Shown here piece by piece: positions 52,779-63,525 of a stretch of 64,000 bases of DNA. The notes beneath the pieces were generated by a model. That model did not search any database. It was not told where the DNA came from and saw only the letters and a program-made list of their open reading frames with translations. Each line of letters begins with the position of its first letter. Within the stretch, counting starts at the first letter, position 1. Origin of the DNA: Carpediemonas membranifera (taxonomy: Eukaryota > Fornicata); the NCBI GenBank assembly GCA_019828565.1, contig JAHDYR010000015.1, positions 372,001 to 436,000 of the forward strand. Reading direction: 5' to 3'. Made by a program: the position numbers and the translations under genes.

Positions 52779-52886
52779 TGTCAGCCATTTATATATGAGA
52801 TACGTATTTGATACGGTCTTGATCCGTCCAGCTCGACACCCTTGTGTCGAGCTCTCTTTGTAAAGTCTTTTTCCTTAGTGATCACA
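52779..52886 (+). repeat. 5' LTR of T (108 bp)
   Basis: Starts TGTCAGCCATTTATATATG and ends AGTGATCACA. Contains a TATATA string and the hairpin GCTCGACAC-CCTT-GTGTCGAGC. Confidence 0.95.
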
Positions 52887-52897
52887 GTAAGCTTACT
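52886..52897 (+). other. Palindrome at primer-binding-site position of T
   Basis: AGTAAGCTTACT, self-complementary, starting on the LTR's last base. Confidence 0.8.
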
Positions 52898-52906
52898 TCC
52901 AAACTA

Positions 52907-53875
52907 ATGGATAAGGGACCTTTATGTACACAGCCTGAGATTCACGCAGTCCTCTCATTTGCCGAGAAATTGGATAAGCATGTTCGCGCGGGCGGAAAGA
53001 GGCGCTTGCTTAAGCGACTCGGACCCGCGGTGACCTCATACTGCAAGGCGATGGGTACTGATATTACCAGAAAGTATCAGGCCGCAAAACATCACGATGA
53101 TGGCTCCAAAAGAACGAAGCACGAACGCGAGGACATCGTATTCCAGGCGATTGTGGACATTGTTAAGCCCTCCGATGCGATCCTTGAGCGCCGCCTTTTC
53201 GACCTATCGACCACTGGTATCGATATTGGCCGCCTATCTCTCTATATCGACCGCTTCGCTTCCCGCCGCCGTCTCATTGCACCCACGGGCAAGGATTCAG
53301 TCCTTCGCGGCCAGTTTTTGCGCGGAATCCAAGACGAAACGCTCAGAGAGGAGGTTTCTCACGCCTCCAAGGGTCTGTCACTTGACGCGACCTTTTCGAC
53401 CGCCCTCCTGACATGTAAGCGTCTGGAGGAAGCAATCAAGCTCACTTCAACGTCCAAGCCTGCCCCTGCTCAAGAGCGCGAACGCTCTAAGCAGTCCGCT
53501 GTCCGCAAACGCCCCCCGCGTGAGCAGCGCGAGCCTCAGGATCAGCCGCGCCAAGACAAGCGGCAGCAACACCAGCCCCGCCAGTATCAGACGCACTTCC
53601 ACCAGCAAGGCCAACGTCACGGTCAGCGTCAGCAGCAGACGCAACACCACGGTCACCAGCGAGACATCGTATGCTTTAACTGCGGCAGGCCGAACCACCG
53701 CGCTTTCGAATGCACCAGAGAGAAGGCCGTGTGCGCGAAGTGCGGCAAGTCGGGGCACCTAGACAAGTTCTGTCAGGTAAACCCCAGATCATGCTTCTCT
53801 GTCTCTGTTTCTACGTCGGCGGCTGAAGGCCAGCGCTCCCCTACCCGTCGTGAGTGCCGTCGTCCCTATGGGTAG
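52907..53875 (+). CDS. T Gag
   Basis: Starts MDKGPLCTQPEIH at ATG 52907; the frame extends upstream into the LTR but that part is untranslated. Helical Gag, a Gln/Arg/His-rich basic linker (~53450-53660) and two zinc knuckles (CFNCGRPNHRAFEC, CAKCGKSGHLDKFC). Ends at a TAG at 53873-53875; pol continues in another frame. The gag-pol shift near 53833 could be a programmed +1 site or one more single-base gain. Confidence 0.85.
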   Translation: MDKGPLCTQPEIHAVLSFAEKLDKHVRAGGKRRLLKRLGPAVTSYCKAMGTDITRKYQAAKHHDDGSKRTKHEREDIVFQAIVDIVKPSDAILERRLFDLSTTGIDIGRLSLYIDRFASRRRLIAPTGKDSVLRGQFLRGIQDETLREEVSHASKGLSLDATFSTALLTCKRLEEAIKLTSTSKPAPAQERERSKQSAVRKRPPREQREPQDQPRQDKRQQHQPRQYQTHFHQQGQRHGQRQQQTQHHGHQRDIVCFNCGRPNHRAFECTREKAVCAKCGKSGHLDKFCQVNPRSCFSVSVSTSAAEGQRSPTRRECRRPYG

Positions 53876-56872
53876 CGACGAATCTACCACATGGCACCGT
53901 GTCTTATTCGACTGTGGTGCTGACATTTCTCTTGTCAACCCGGCTTCCGCCAGAGCGGCCGAGCTCATTCCGACGAAGCTCGCTGCACCCATTAAGATCA
54001 AGACTCCGGGTGGAACGATCGAGACTGATACGTGTTATGAGGTGCCGTTGAAGATGTGTAAGTCACCTTTCACCCCGAAAGGTCTATCCACCACAGTCTC
54101 CGCGTATGGGGTTGACTGTGCTTATGATCTCCTCTTGTCATATCAGACCATGGTCGAGTGGGGTATTCTCCCTAGCTTGTGTGAACCGTCTCAGTCTGAC
54201 AATGAAGACGCCTTGGAGCCTTTCGTGCCAGAGCCTGAGCCGCTCCAGGCGTATACTCTGTCTTCGGACTACACTCTCACTCATGACCGCATCCTCGCAG
54301 CTTATGCTCATTGCTTTGATGCTCGAGAAGGGTTCTCAGCATTAGAGCCATACGACCTCGTACTCAAGGAGGACCGCGTCGTCGCCACGAGATCCAATTA
54401 CATACCGTACCAGAAGCAGGGCCTGTTCGACGAGCACGTCAACGAACTACTGTCGAAGAAATACATCGAGGCCAGCTTCTCGCCATACTCTTCTCCAGCA
54501 TTGCTCGTCCCCAAGGGCAAGGACAAGACCAGGATGGTCGTCGACTTCCGCAGAATCAACGATTTGACCACGCCATTCGACTATCCGATCCCCGAGGTTA
54601 ACACGTGCTTGACCAGGCTTGCTGGTGCCAAGGTCTTCGCCACTCTCGACCTCTCGAAAGGGTATCACCAGGTCGAGCTGACCGAGCGTTCTAGGCAATA
54701 CACGGCGTTTATGACCCCCCCGTGGGAAGTTCCAATACACCGGAATGCCGTTCGGCCTGAAGAACGCTGGCGCGCACTTTCAGTACGCGATTGAGCGCGG
54801 GTTCCAGGACCTCTTAGGCGACGCCTGCATTATATATATAGATGACATTATCATCTTTGGACGCTCGGAGCAGGAATATCTGGCCAACCTCGCTAAGGTG
54901 CTCCGCCGATGTGACGAGCTCAAGCTATCGTTGAACAAGGAGAAGTCGCATTTCGGCCTAGCCGAAGTGGAGTTCCTAGGATGGGTTGTGTCCGGCTCGG
55001 GTTTCCGGATTGCTCCAGACAGGATCCGCGATGTAGAAGGCCTGCGGCTACCGAAGACGAAGAAGGCCACGCAGGCCCTTATGGGATTCCTCAACTTTAT
55101 GAGAGACTTTGTTCCTAACTTCTCCGAGCTTATCCGACCGTTAGCCCGGGCGGCAAGCGGCAAGGAGGCTCCGGACGGATTACCTCAGGCAGAGGCGCTG
55201 GCCAAGGTTAAGGACCGCCTCTGCCACGCACCGGCACTCGAGCACTTTGACGTTTCGAAGGATCATGTGGTCATGACAGACGCGTCTGATCTCGGGATCG
55301 GGGGTGTTCTCCTCCAGGACGGCAAGCCGGTGTGTTATATGTCCCACGCGTTCTCAGATGTGCAGACGCGTTGGAGCACGATCGAACAGGAAGCGTATGC
55401 GATTGTCACCGCCCTCCAGAGGTGGCGCCGTTTCCTGTGCTGGACGTCGTTTACTCTCCTCACTGACCACCGGAACCTGGTCTACATGTCACGATCGTCT
55501 AACGCAAAAGTCCAGCGTTGGTACGAGTCAATCGCAGACCTAGACTTCACAGTGAAGCATGTGGCCGGGGTTGACAACGGAGCGGCGGACGGGCTGAGTC
55601 GAGTCTTCTCCGCAACTGCCAGACAGGCAACAGCTACCGATGACGAGATCCAGGCAGCTCATATGCACGGCCAGGCCCACCTCCCGGTTTATACGACGGT
55701 AGAGTGGCTGAGATCTAACGGGCTCCGGGCTCCAGTGGATAGGGTAGCGCGGGTCATGGATCGTTGCCCCGTGTGCCAACTTACCGCCAAGCCGGCCGAG
55801 GCGTCCAGACCGTACCTCCACACGGCGAGCCTGCGACCGTTCCAGCGGGTAGCCATGGATACTATTGGCCCCCTACCAGAGTCTCGCGGGTACAAGTTCA
55901 TCTTAGTTATTATTGATATGGCCTCGCGGTGGACCGAGCTCGTCCCACTCAAGTCCACAAGGGCGGACGAAGCTGTGACTGCCTTCGTCAACGGATGGAT
56001 TCTCCGGTACGGCGTGCCCAGAGTTCTACAGACAGACGGTGGCAAGCAGTTCGTCAACAAGCTATTCACAGATCTATCGGTGCGCGTAGGGTTTGCTACT
56101 CACGTCACCACCCCCGTACCATCCACAGTCAAACGGCATTGTGGAACGGGCGAACAGCCGCATTGAGCGCATTTTACGCAACAGGCAATACCAGCTTCGG
56201 AGCGAGTTGTGGTCAGACTCCCTCCCTGTCGCGCAGTATATCGTCAACGCGTCTCCCCACACCGCGACACGCTTAACACCGGCCGAGGTCATCTTCGGTA
56301 GCGATTTCCGTGTCCCGGCAGACGTGATGATGGCAGACGTCCAGAGTATGGCTGGACAGCCCAGCAGTAATGTTCAAGCAGCTCAGTTAGCCCGAGACTT
56401 GGCAGAGGCGAGAATCAAGGTCATGCACCAAGATGCGCTAGACAAAGTGTCAGCAACGACACCTATCTCGTCCGACTATGTGTTGGTCAAGTACCCGAAT
56501 GGACCGCCGTCCAAGTTGGCGTCAGGATGGCGAGGGCCTATGAAGCTAGTGCGTCCTATCGTGAGGCAGAACCTCACGGTGGGCTATGTCGTCAAGGATG
56601 TCAACACAAAGAAGGAGTTCCAAGTCGCCTCGGAGAGAGTTCGCGCCTTTATGGGTGAGTTGTCCGAGCAACGGGCCCAGGAACTCGCGGCAGTCACGCT
56701 CGGTGAATATCTGGTCGAGTCCATACTAGAGTCGACGAGTGAGGCCAGGATGAGAGACAGGAAGTTCCGGGTTAGATGGCTGGGATATGAGCCGTCAGAG
56801 GACACATGGGAACCATATGGGAATGTCAAGGGTTGTGAAGCACTGGATGTATTCCTGGGAAGGGCCAAGTAA
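53834..56872 (+). pseudogene. T pol with two further frameshifts
   Basis: Protease has the unusual LFDCGADISLVN, then RT (VVDFRRIND). A seven-C run at 54713-54719 shifts the frame; the next frame has MPFGLKNAG, YIDDIIIFG, RNase H MTDASDLGIGGVLL, integrase finger, AMDTIGPL and QTDGGKQF. Five C instead of four at 56111-56115 shifts it again, to YHPQSNGIVERAN and the chromodomain (VRWLGYEPSEDTWEPYG). Both are homopolymer gains of one base. Confidence 0.87.
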
Positions 56873-56901
56873 ATGGCGCCCAGAGAGAGTCACAATCTGA
56901 T

Positions 56902-58230
56902 TTATTCAATGGCACCAAGGCTGTCACCAAGCTCAAAGAAGATGCCGTCATGCTCCCAGCGCCGACGAACACGACGCCATAAGTTATGCTCGTTGAGATA
57001 ACGAGTGACAGGCATGGTGCGGCAAAGATCCTGGGTCAGGAAGGTCAGTGACGGCAGCGGATAGCCCGAAAACTGGACGAGCAGGATGAACGACTCCTCC
57101 TGGCGGGCGTTCTCGTAGAGCTCGATGTGCTCTTTGACCTCCACCACACCGTACGCGGCGGACGTGTCCGTGAGCTGGAGCGTGAACAGCTCCTTGTTCA
57201 TGGCAAGCTCCATAGCCGGGAGATGCTCAAGCCGGACACAGGTCCAATAGGCCCGAACGAAGTCGCGGGAGCGGGTGGCGGTCAGGCGCGAGGCACCGCG
57301 GTTCTCAGCCGCCATAAGCAGCGAGAACATGGCTGGGTGTCGGCCTGCCATCACCACGCGCTTGAGGAGGTCCACCACCACATCACGAGAGACCGTGGCA
57401 CCCGGCTCTCGAGTGCGCTTCAGCGCCAGGAGGGCTCCCTCAGCTGTGGCGACGTGGTTTGTGGCAAACCGGTCGCTCGTCCCGCCCTGGACCAGAGCCG
57501 CGGCTACGGCGCGAGTGTCTTGGACACCCTCCATGGAGCGCTGGAGAGCGCACCCGATGGCCGTCACCTCCGCGAACCGACGAAGGATGTCGGCAGAGAC
57601 GTAAGCAGCCGTGACCTCGGTCATAGCGCTGCCGAAGAGCTTCCCGGTCTGAACTCGGTCGAGGAGGGCTGTGAAATTGACTTCGAAGCAGTTGGAGAAG
57701 CGAGCAGTGCTGATCTCCGCAAAGGTGGTGCGGAAGGTCTCGACCTGACGCTGCTCGCGTGCCGGAAGAGGTTCGGCGGGCTCGGTCGGCTCGGCGACGG
57801 TCACAATAGCCCTAGGGGTTTCGACATTGGCGCGGTAGCGGGTCTGTCGGTGGAATGGGCGGACAGGGACCTCTACGACACGCTGGTTGAACTCAGCGCC
57901 CAGCTCACTCGTGCGGGTGATTGTGGTCTGAGCAGATTCGGGATGGCAGTCGGTGATGTGCCGTCCGGAGCGTCGAGGTCGGAGAACGGTGCGATCGGGA
58001 GCTGAACCAGCTTCTTGGTGCGAAATGGCATCACCATCGGTGTTCTCAGCGGTGTTTTCAGTGGATGGAGGCGTGTGAGAACCTTCAGTAGCTTCCTGGG
58101 AGCCGTCACCATTCAGCAGCTCGACATGCTTTCGCTTCAAGGCCTGAAGATCGGAGATGAGCACACCAGTAGGATTGGCCGTCATATACTGGTCGATTGC
58201 AGCAAAGAGTTCCTCCTCTACGTTTGTCAT
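56902..58230 (-). CDS. Antisense accessory protein of T, ORF1-ORF2 fused
   Basis: A single convergent frame of ~442 codons from ATG 58230 (MTNVEEELF), stop 30 nt from the pol stop. N-terminal helical part (AAIDQYMTANPTGVLISDLQ), a ~120-residue low-complexity linker, and a C-terminal domain aligning with Z ORF2: FEVNFTALLDRVQTGKLF, LLKRVVMAGRHPAMFSLLM and FILLVQFSGYPLPS. This shows that the two small ORFs of X, Z and U correspond to halves of one protein. The upstream 40 in-frame codons cover the TATA box and are excluded. Stop TAA is embedded in GAATAAATC. Function unknown; no membrane segment. Confidence 0.75.
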   Translation of the reverse strand: MTNVEEELFAAIDQYMTANPTGVLISDLQALKRKHVELLNGDGSQEATEGSHTPPSTENTAENTDGDAISHQEAGSAPDRTVLRPRRSGRHITDCHPESAQTTITRTSELGAEFNQRVVEVPVRPFHRQTRYRANVETPRAIVTVAEPTEPAEPLPAREQRQVETFRTTFAEISTARFSNCFEVNFTALLDRVQTGKLFGSAMTEVTAAYVSADILRRFAEVTAIGCALQRSMEGVQDTRAVAAALVQGGTSDRFATNHVATAEGALLALKRTREPGATVSRDVVVDLLKRVVMAGRHPAMFSLLMAAENRGASRLTATRSRDFVRAYWTCVRLEHLPAMELAMNKELFTLQLTDTSAAYGVVEVKEHIELYENARQEESFILLVQFSGYPLPSLTFLTQDLCRTMPVTRYLNEHNLWRRVRRRWEHDGIFFELGDSLGAIE

Positions 58231-58284
58231 AGCGCCGTTTGAAATCTGGGAGGCGTCCCAGATTTGATTTACATGTATACATGA

Positions 58285-58292
58285 GTTATATA
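58285..58292 (-). promoter_or_regulatory. TATA box of T antisense gene
   Basis: TATATAAC on the minus strand, ~55 nt upstream of the ATG. Confidence 0.55.
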
Positions 58293-58549
58293 ATCTCAGG
58301 AGGACACCCACCGCGCAAGTTACAGACGCTGAGCACGCCTGTATAGCCAATACTGGCCAAGGGACAGCCGTTCACGTATTCTCTCGCGCGTTTTATGCCG
58401 AGACGAGATCTCGAGGAAAAGGGGAAGAAAACACCTCCAAGAAGTGATAATGGACAAAGTTTATACGAAGAACGTGGTTTTGATGTTGGTTATTCATGAT
58501 GGAGCTCGTATTCTGGGCACAAGAAGTCCGAGCGGAGACGAAGAGAAGA

Positions 58550-58620
58550 AAACTCCCGTATCTCGCCAAGGAAGCGGAATTGGAGCTAGTTAACTGCATT
58601 TTTGAAGCCTATGTAAGAAA
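58550..58620 (+). other. Conserved ~60-nt element, T copy
   Basis: CTCGCCAAGGAAGCGGAATT, then GCATTTTTGAAGCCTATGTA. The most divergent copy among the LTR elements here. Confidence 0.65.
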
Positions 58621-58730
58621 TAGCGGAAGAGGAGCACAAACCGCCAACTATTCCGAATCAAGCCGAATGCATGACATAACCTGCACGGTTTGATGCAATC
58701 AGACAGAACACTGGTATGTATCGACTACTA

Positions 58731-58791
58731 GGAGGGGCAGGATCCCCAGGTAAGATACCCATGACACAGCGCGCTTATTTAGTGGTACCAC
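58731..58791 (+). other. Internal polypurine-like block with GTGGTACCAC palindrome (T)
   Basis: GGAGGGGCAGGAT, GTAAGATACCCATG, AGCGCGCT and AGTGGTACCACGA follow in the same order as in U (51103-51167). Confidence 0.5.
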
Positions 58792-59078
58792 GAGTCTTTT
58801 CGAATCTGTAGAATCTTTGCGCAATCTAGAAAATCTTTAGAGAATTTCCGTGGGTGGACTCCACGCCGGGCGATGGCTTAGGACGCTATGTCGTCAGCCT
58901 AGTCAACGGATACTATCCGGCGTACACGCAAGTCCCGTGTGCGCGACGGTCAGCCCTCTAAGTTGAACTTAGTTGGCATCCCCGGATCACTGGTCATTCC
59001 CCAGCGATCGACGGTTATAGGGTCAGCACTCTTGGGCTGTTCCCCCAAGACCTGATTAACAATGGTATCCTTTTCGTG

Positions 59079-59106
59079 ATGCTCTTAACAGAGCATGGGG
59101 GGGAAG
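59079..59106 (+). promoter_or_regulatory. Terminal hairpin and polypurine tract of T
   Basis: ATGCTCT-TAAC-AGAGCAT, then GGGGGGGAAG next to the LTR. Confidence 0.8.
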
Positions 59107-59214
59107 TGTCAGCCATTTATATATGAGATACGTATTTGATACGGTCTTGATCCGTCCAGCTCGACACCCTTGTGTCGAGCTCTCTTTGTAAAGTCTTTTT
59201 CCTTAGTGATCACA
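59107..59214 (+). repeat. 3' LTR of T (108 bp)
   Basis: Matches 52779-52886 throughout by eye. Confidence 0.95.
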
Positions 59215-59707
59215 GCACTGTCCAAAAATGCACGCTGATTTTCTCGCTGGGTGGTCTCGGGATTTTAGGACTGACTTCACTCCAGGTAGTGCCTACATGA
59301 GGGCTATCTTTGGTCTCTGTGCCTCTGCTTGATCACTCCTCCTTCACCGTGAACATGCCAAAAACCAAAAGTGGTCGCGGCTTCTCGGTGTTCTCTGTGG
59401 GTTTCCCTGCTTTCTCTGTTAAATCTCTGTTCATTATCCTCTTATAGTGTCTCTGTGTTGGGCGTGGAGCTCCCACTCGCGCCCGGCGGAGATCCATGAA
59501 TGCACCTTTGAGTTTGGCGGACAGGAAGCTGAGGCCGCTCCTTCTGAGCTGATGGGGGCGCTGTACCAGTTTACTGGGACAGGCCGTTGGCCTTTTATCC
59601 ATCCCCGAACATAGTCTTTCGACTTAGCTGAATTCGATGGCGGACTGACTAGGCAGACACTCACATTCACTTATGAATTCTCCTGGGGCTTCCCGCCCGC
59701 ACGCCTA

Positions 59708-59723
59708 CACCATCCCGATGGTG
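59708..59723. repeat. Interrupted palindrome CACCATC-CC-GATGGTG
   Basis: Perfect 7-bp arms with a CC centre, 58 bp beyond the YR stop. Confidence 0.55.
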
Positions 59724-59744
59724 ACCATTCAATCTTTATGGACC

Positions 59745-59762
59745 ACTCGTACCCGTACGAGT
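59745..59762. repeat. Interrupted palindrome ACTCGTAC-CC-GTACGAGT
   Basis: Perfect 8-bp arms with the same CC centre, ~20 bp from the YR stop. Confidence 0.55.
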
Positions 59763-59780
59763 AAAGGAAGGAGACGACTG

Positions 59781-60700
59781 CTATTCGAGGTGCGCGAACC
59801 ATTCGCACCTCGTCACAGCTGTCTCCTGGTCGAGCCGCACCGCTTCGGCGATGTAGCTCTGGAGGGAACTCTCGGACTTCCAAGTACCGAGGGCCATGAC
59901 CACTGGAGTGGGCATTCCGCGAAGTACAGCGTCCGCTGCGGCCCCGCGACGGAAGCTATGGGATCCAACTGGGTCTCCAAAGACCTGCTTCAGCTTGTCT
60001 TGGAGCATAGCGGGGGGCAACGGCCCTCGGTCCAGCCTCGACCCATCGAGGTTGGGGGACTTCCAGATGGTGGCGTCTCTGTCCTGGCACCAGCGCTGCA
60101 GGTGAGCCATGAGCATCCCTGCCGGATTGAGCGCGCCTTCGACCCACGGGATGAACTTCTTAACTGCGCGAAGCCCTGTCTTGGTGGAGTCGATGGTGAT
60201 AGAGACGCCGAGTCCTGCTTTCACCCTGATATCCCGAGGAGTGAGGGGTAGGATCTCACTGCGCCTCGACATTGTTGCGTAGGCAACGACGCCGAATAAG
60301 AAGGCTTGGTGGAACTCCTCGTCGCGGCCGGCGAGTTTGGGGATCAGGCGGTGGATGCGTGCAGCCCGCACTGGGACCTTGCGTTGCGGCCTGGGGACTG
60401 TAGCGCGCTTCGCTTCGGTGATGAATGCCTTTTGAGCAGCTGGGGGTGCCCACGTTGATACCAGGGGTGCAAACCTTACCACCAGCGAGCCCCGGTGCGC
60501 CAGACGGTCTGGGCCTACTAGCTCAGCCTCGCGAGCGAGCCACGCCAGGAATGTGTCGCGGTCCGATGCCGGGTTGGCCTCTCGGAAGGTCAGGAACTGG
60601 GAGACGACACCCGCCGTGTCACGCCTGGTCGTTGCCACGTAGCCTTTGAGCTCGTCTAGACCTAGTACTGCGTTGAAAGCGGCGTCGTCGGCACGAAGAC
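59781..60700 (-). CDS. D1 tyrosine recombinase (YR)
   Basis: Integrates the circular DNA by strand exchange rather than DDE chemistry. The C-terminal catalytic block has HSFRRGAAADAVLRG (His-x-x-Arg), GTWKSESSLQSYI with the likely nucleophile Tyr, and upstream ATMSRRSEILPLTPRDIRV with the first Arg. The N-terminal core-binding part starts near DDAAFNAVLGLDELKGYV. No ATG is close to that point, and the frame overlaps the end of RT-RNase H (stop TAG near 60662), so translation probably depends on overlap or frameshift. Confidence 0.78.
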
Positions 60701-63119
60701 GGCGAGGAGCCGCGGCTTTTCCCCCACGAGGATGTTCTGGAGCTCTGAGTCCTTCATGTCCTCCGCGTAGACCCTGAACGTTCTCTTGAAGGGGGAGAGG
60801 CCCTTGATGCGGCGTACCGCCTCGGACTGGACGTCGGGCATCACCACGACCACTGCAGACTTGGTATGCCTCGGATGTGAGGCTGGTGAGGCGCGAATGA
60901 GGGCCAGTCGGTTGGCTACGGCTGGAAGAAGGGCGTATGGTGGTGCTGCGAAGACTCTCTTGCTGCGCCACTCCGAGCTCATGCCGCTCTCGGCCAGCGT
61001 GAGCGAACGCTCGACGAAGCCGGGAAGTAGTAACTCCTTGTCCCTCCCACCAGTCACGTCGACCTCGAGAGGGCCCCACTCCTCCAGTATGGCAGCGAGG
61101 ATCCCTCGTGGTGTCCGCCATTCCAGTCGCTGGTATCTCGACAGAGCATCTGCGGAGACATTGAGGTGCCCGCTGACGTGCTGGGCTCTCAGTGTGATCT
61201 GGCAGGCGGCCAAGCGGGAAAAGAGGGTGAGACAAGCGTCCTGGATCATCGGCGGGGCTCGCGTTGATCCCTGCTTGTTCAACCAGGCGCAGGCGTTGCT
61301 GTTGTCGATGAATACGGTGATCTCCCCTGTCCGTTAGATGTGGAAGGAGGGTCTCCACGGCGTTCGTCGCCGCAAAGAACTCTTTCACCGCAATGGACTC
61401 GTTCTGGAGCGGGCTGTTGGGGGAGACGGAGGAGGATACGATCGTCTGCTTGCAGCCGTCCCTGATAATGGCAGCTAAGCCCTTTTCTGAGGCGTCCGAC
61501 TGGATGTGGATGTCGATTGCCGGGCTTGCGCCCCACATGCTGATCAGGGAGTCGAAGGAGCGGGGAGGATGATCTTCGCTGCTCAGCAGTTGCTTCCAGT
61601 ACGATAGGGCCTTGAGGACGGCTTTCGTAAAGCCTTTCTCCGTCTCGGTGGCTGTCTGAAGAGGTCTCAGCCATGCGCGGCCGTCGGGGAAGCACAGAGA
61701 TGCGAAGGATAGCTTCCCGATGAGGGATTGCCACCTCTTGTTGCTCATATTGCCTTCTATCAGCGCACTCTCGACCAATTGGCGGTATCTGCTGCGCTTC
61801 TTCGAGTCTAGGGAAATGACCCGAGCAGCTGAGTCGATGCGCATGCCGAGGTATGTCAGGACTGTGGTGGGCTCTAGGACTGACTTGTCGTGGTTGATGA
61901 TAAAGCCTAGCTGATTCATGATGTCCAGGAGGCGCTGGCGCTCGCGCAGAAGGGCCTTCTTCTTCCCGAAGAATAGAAGGTCGTCCAGATAGACGGCAAC
62001 TCCTACACCGCGGCAATGGCGCTTGATAATCTTCGCTACGGTAATCATGATCTTCTGGAAGTAGAATGGCGCCGCGGACCATCCGAATGGGAGGACTGTG
62101 AACTGATAGTGGACGCCGCGGTGAATAAAGCCTAGGAGGGACTGCGATGATGGGTGAATGGACACGTGGTGGTAGCCTGCATGGAGATCTAGCGACATCA
62201 TCATGTCTCCTGGCGCAAGGCTTAAAACTGCTCTCTTGGCACCGAACAAGCGGAACGTACGGCGCTCTTTGGAGACCTTGTTGAGCGGTATGAGGTTGTG
62301 GACTGCTCTCCATTTGTCTGTACCCTTCGGGACTGGAAAGAGAGGACATGTGAGCTTCGGTGGTGATGAGACGCGGTGTATGGCACCCGATGAGAGCATT
62401 TCGCGCACCAGCGGATCGAGCTTGGCTAAGTCCTTCTCTGGGAGATGGAATATTCGAGGATTGCTCGGTTGTTGTGTCAGTTCGATGGGTATGCCGTCGC
62501 CAACCCAAGAGACCATGTCGGATGGCGCTCCCAAGCGCCGCCACGCGGCCACTGAGTGGCGGAGAGAACCCGCTCGACGGGTTGTGGGGAGTGGTGGTTC
62601 GGTTGATTGATGGTCTTGCACAATTAGTTTTTTTCTGGGGCGCTTATCGCTCTTGGGGGCGACTCTGGCACTGGAGCGGGCCTCTGCGATGAGGACGGTG
62701 AGGCTCTCGGAATCACGGATCCTGGAACGTCGGGCTCTGACGTAGTCCTTGACTGCGTCGGCGTAGTGAAAGCCATTGATGTCCTTAATGAGGAGAAGCT
62801 CATGACGGAGCATTAGCTGAAGCTTGATCGTCTCGGTTGTCCAGCTCGGGTGGAGGACGATGTCCATGTAGAGCATCTGCAGCCATTCGGACTCGTTACG
62901 CATGGCTAGTGAGTCCGGGTGGCGCCACTCCAGCGACATTAAATCTCGAAGCGTCAATAACTCGCCTGTTAGTTCGTTGATGCGCTTCTGCGGATCTGGG
63001 ATCTTCTCTGCTTCAGGCGTGCGGTCCCCGGTGTTGTTCTCGGTTTCTTCAGCCATCTGGCCGTAATTGATTCGATCCCGATTCGTTCGGCTCGAATAAA
63101 TCGAATCAGGCAGATCCAT
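60662..63119 (-). pseudogene. D1 reverse transcriptase-RNase H with one frameshift
   Basis: Starts at ATG 63119 (a second Met, MAEETENN, lies 21 codons in). RT motifs: CPLFPVPKGTDKWRAVHNL, SLDLHAGYHHVSIH, LPFGWSAAPFYFQKIM and VAVYLDDLLFFGK; RNase H starts IHIQSDASEKGLAAI. At 61324-61327 a run of four bases replaces three and shifts the frame; the other frame carries VFIDNSNACAWLN, HVSGHLNVSADALSR and the downstream block EVDVTGGRDKELLLPG to FAAPPYALLPAVANRL typical of DIRS elements. It stops at TAG 60662. Confidence 0.8.
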
Positions 63120-63496
63120 CGCCCATGCTCCATTATCTCACGCCGGAGCTGACGTCTCCGTCAGACGAGCTGACGAGTCGGCAGACTCTGTCTTAACCAT
63201 CCGGGACTCGTCGCCGCCACGATCCCTGGCTCATTTTCTCTATCCATCCTTTGACTGGATCAAATTTGGCGCACATCATCTTGGATTCTTAAACCTCCCG
63301 ACGGTTCCTCTGTATTCCACCCGTGCAGGTGGAGAGCTCGAAAAACGTGCCTAGAGGTCTCAACACCGCCTGGTTGCCGAGATACGGCACTTTTGATATT
63401 TTCTCTCCCCTTTGAGCGTATATCGCCGTAGTTTCGCTAGAATCCGTGCGTAACCTCTCTAAGGTATCTCCCTACACTATAAGGAACTCAATATCA
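63120..63496 (-). other. Intergenic region between the two YR elements
   Basis: Probably the 3' end of D2 and the 5' end of D1. Contains the conserved ~60-nt element and a short direct repeat; no coding frame of note. Confidence 0.45.
63336..63383 (-). other. Conserved ~60-nt element, D2 copy
   Basis: Minus strand reads ATCTCGGCAACCAGGCGG, TGTTGAGACCTCTAGG, then CACGTTTTTCGAGC. Matches the LTR-element copies, especially U. Confidence 0.6.
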
Positions 63497-63525
63497 TCAC
63501 GTTTTACGATCAACCTCACTAAGGT
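63452..63525. repeat. Short direct repeat AACCTCnCTAAGGT
   Basis: AACCTCTCTAAGGT at 63452-63465 and AACCTCACTAAGGT at 63512-63525, 13 of 14 identical, just beyond the D2 YR stop. May be part of D2's terminal split repeats. Confidence 0.4.

Larger units (their letters stand above)
52779..59214 (+). mobile_element. Ty3/gypsy chromovirus T, complete
   Basis: 6.4 kb plus-strand element with apparently identical 108-bp LTRs and the 4-bp duplication GCAC (52775-52778, 59215-59218). Has palindrome, gag, pol, a single-ORF antisense gene, the conserved element and the hairpin-polypurine module. Confidence 0.95.
59215..59780. other. Region between T and the YR element
   Basis: Probably the 3' untranslated part of the first DIRS-like element, split from 52778 by T. 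Only short frames; two interrupted palindromes near the YR stop. Confidence 0.4.
59781..63119 (-). mobile_element. DIRS-like (tyrosine recombinase) retrotransposon D1
   Basis: RT, RNase H and a phage-type tyrosine recombinase in one minus-strand cluster, with no integrase or protease. This combination defines the DIRS/Ngaro order. Terminal repeats were not identified. Confidence 0.82.

Noticed and set aside
60700-61324. D1 read as one continuous 1112-codon protein
   Set aside because: Between these points that frame is Arg/Pro-rich shadow; RNase H and DIRS motifs are in another frame.
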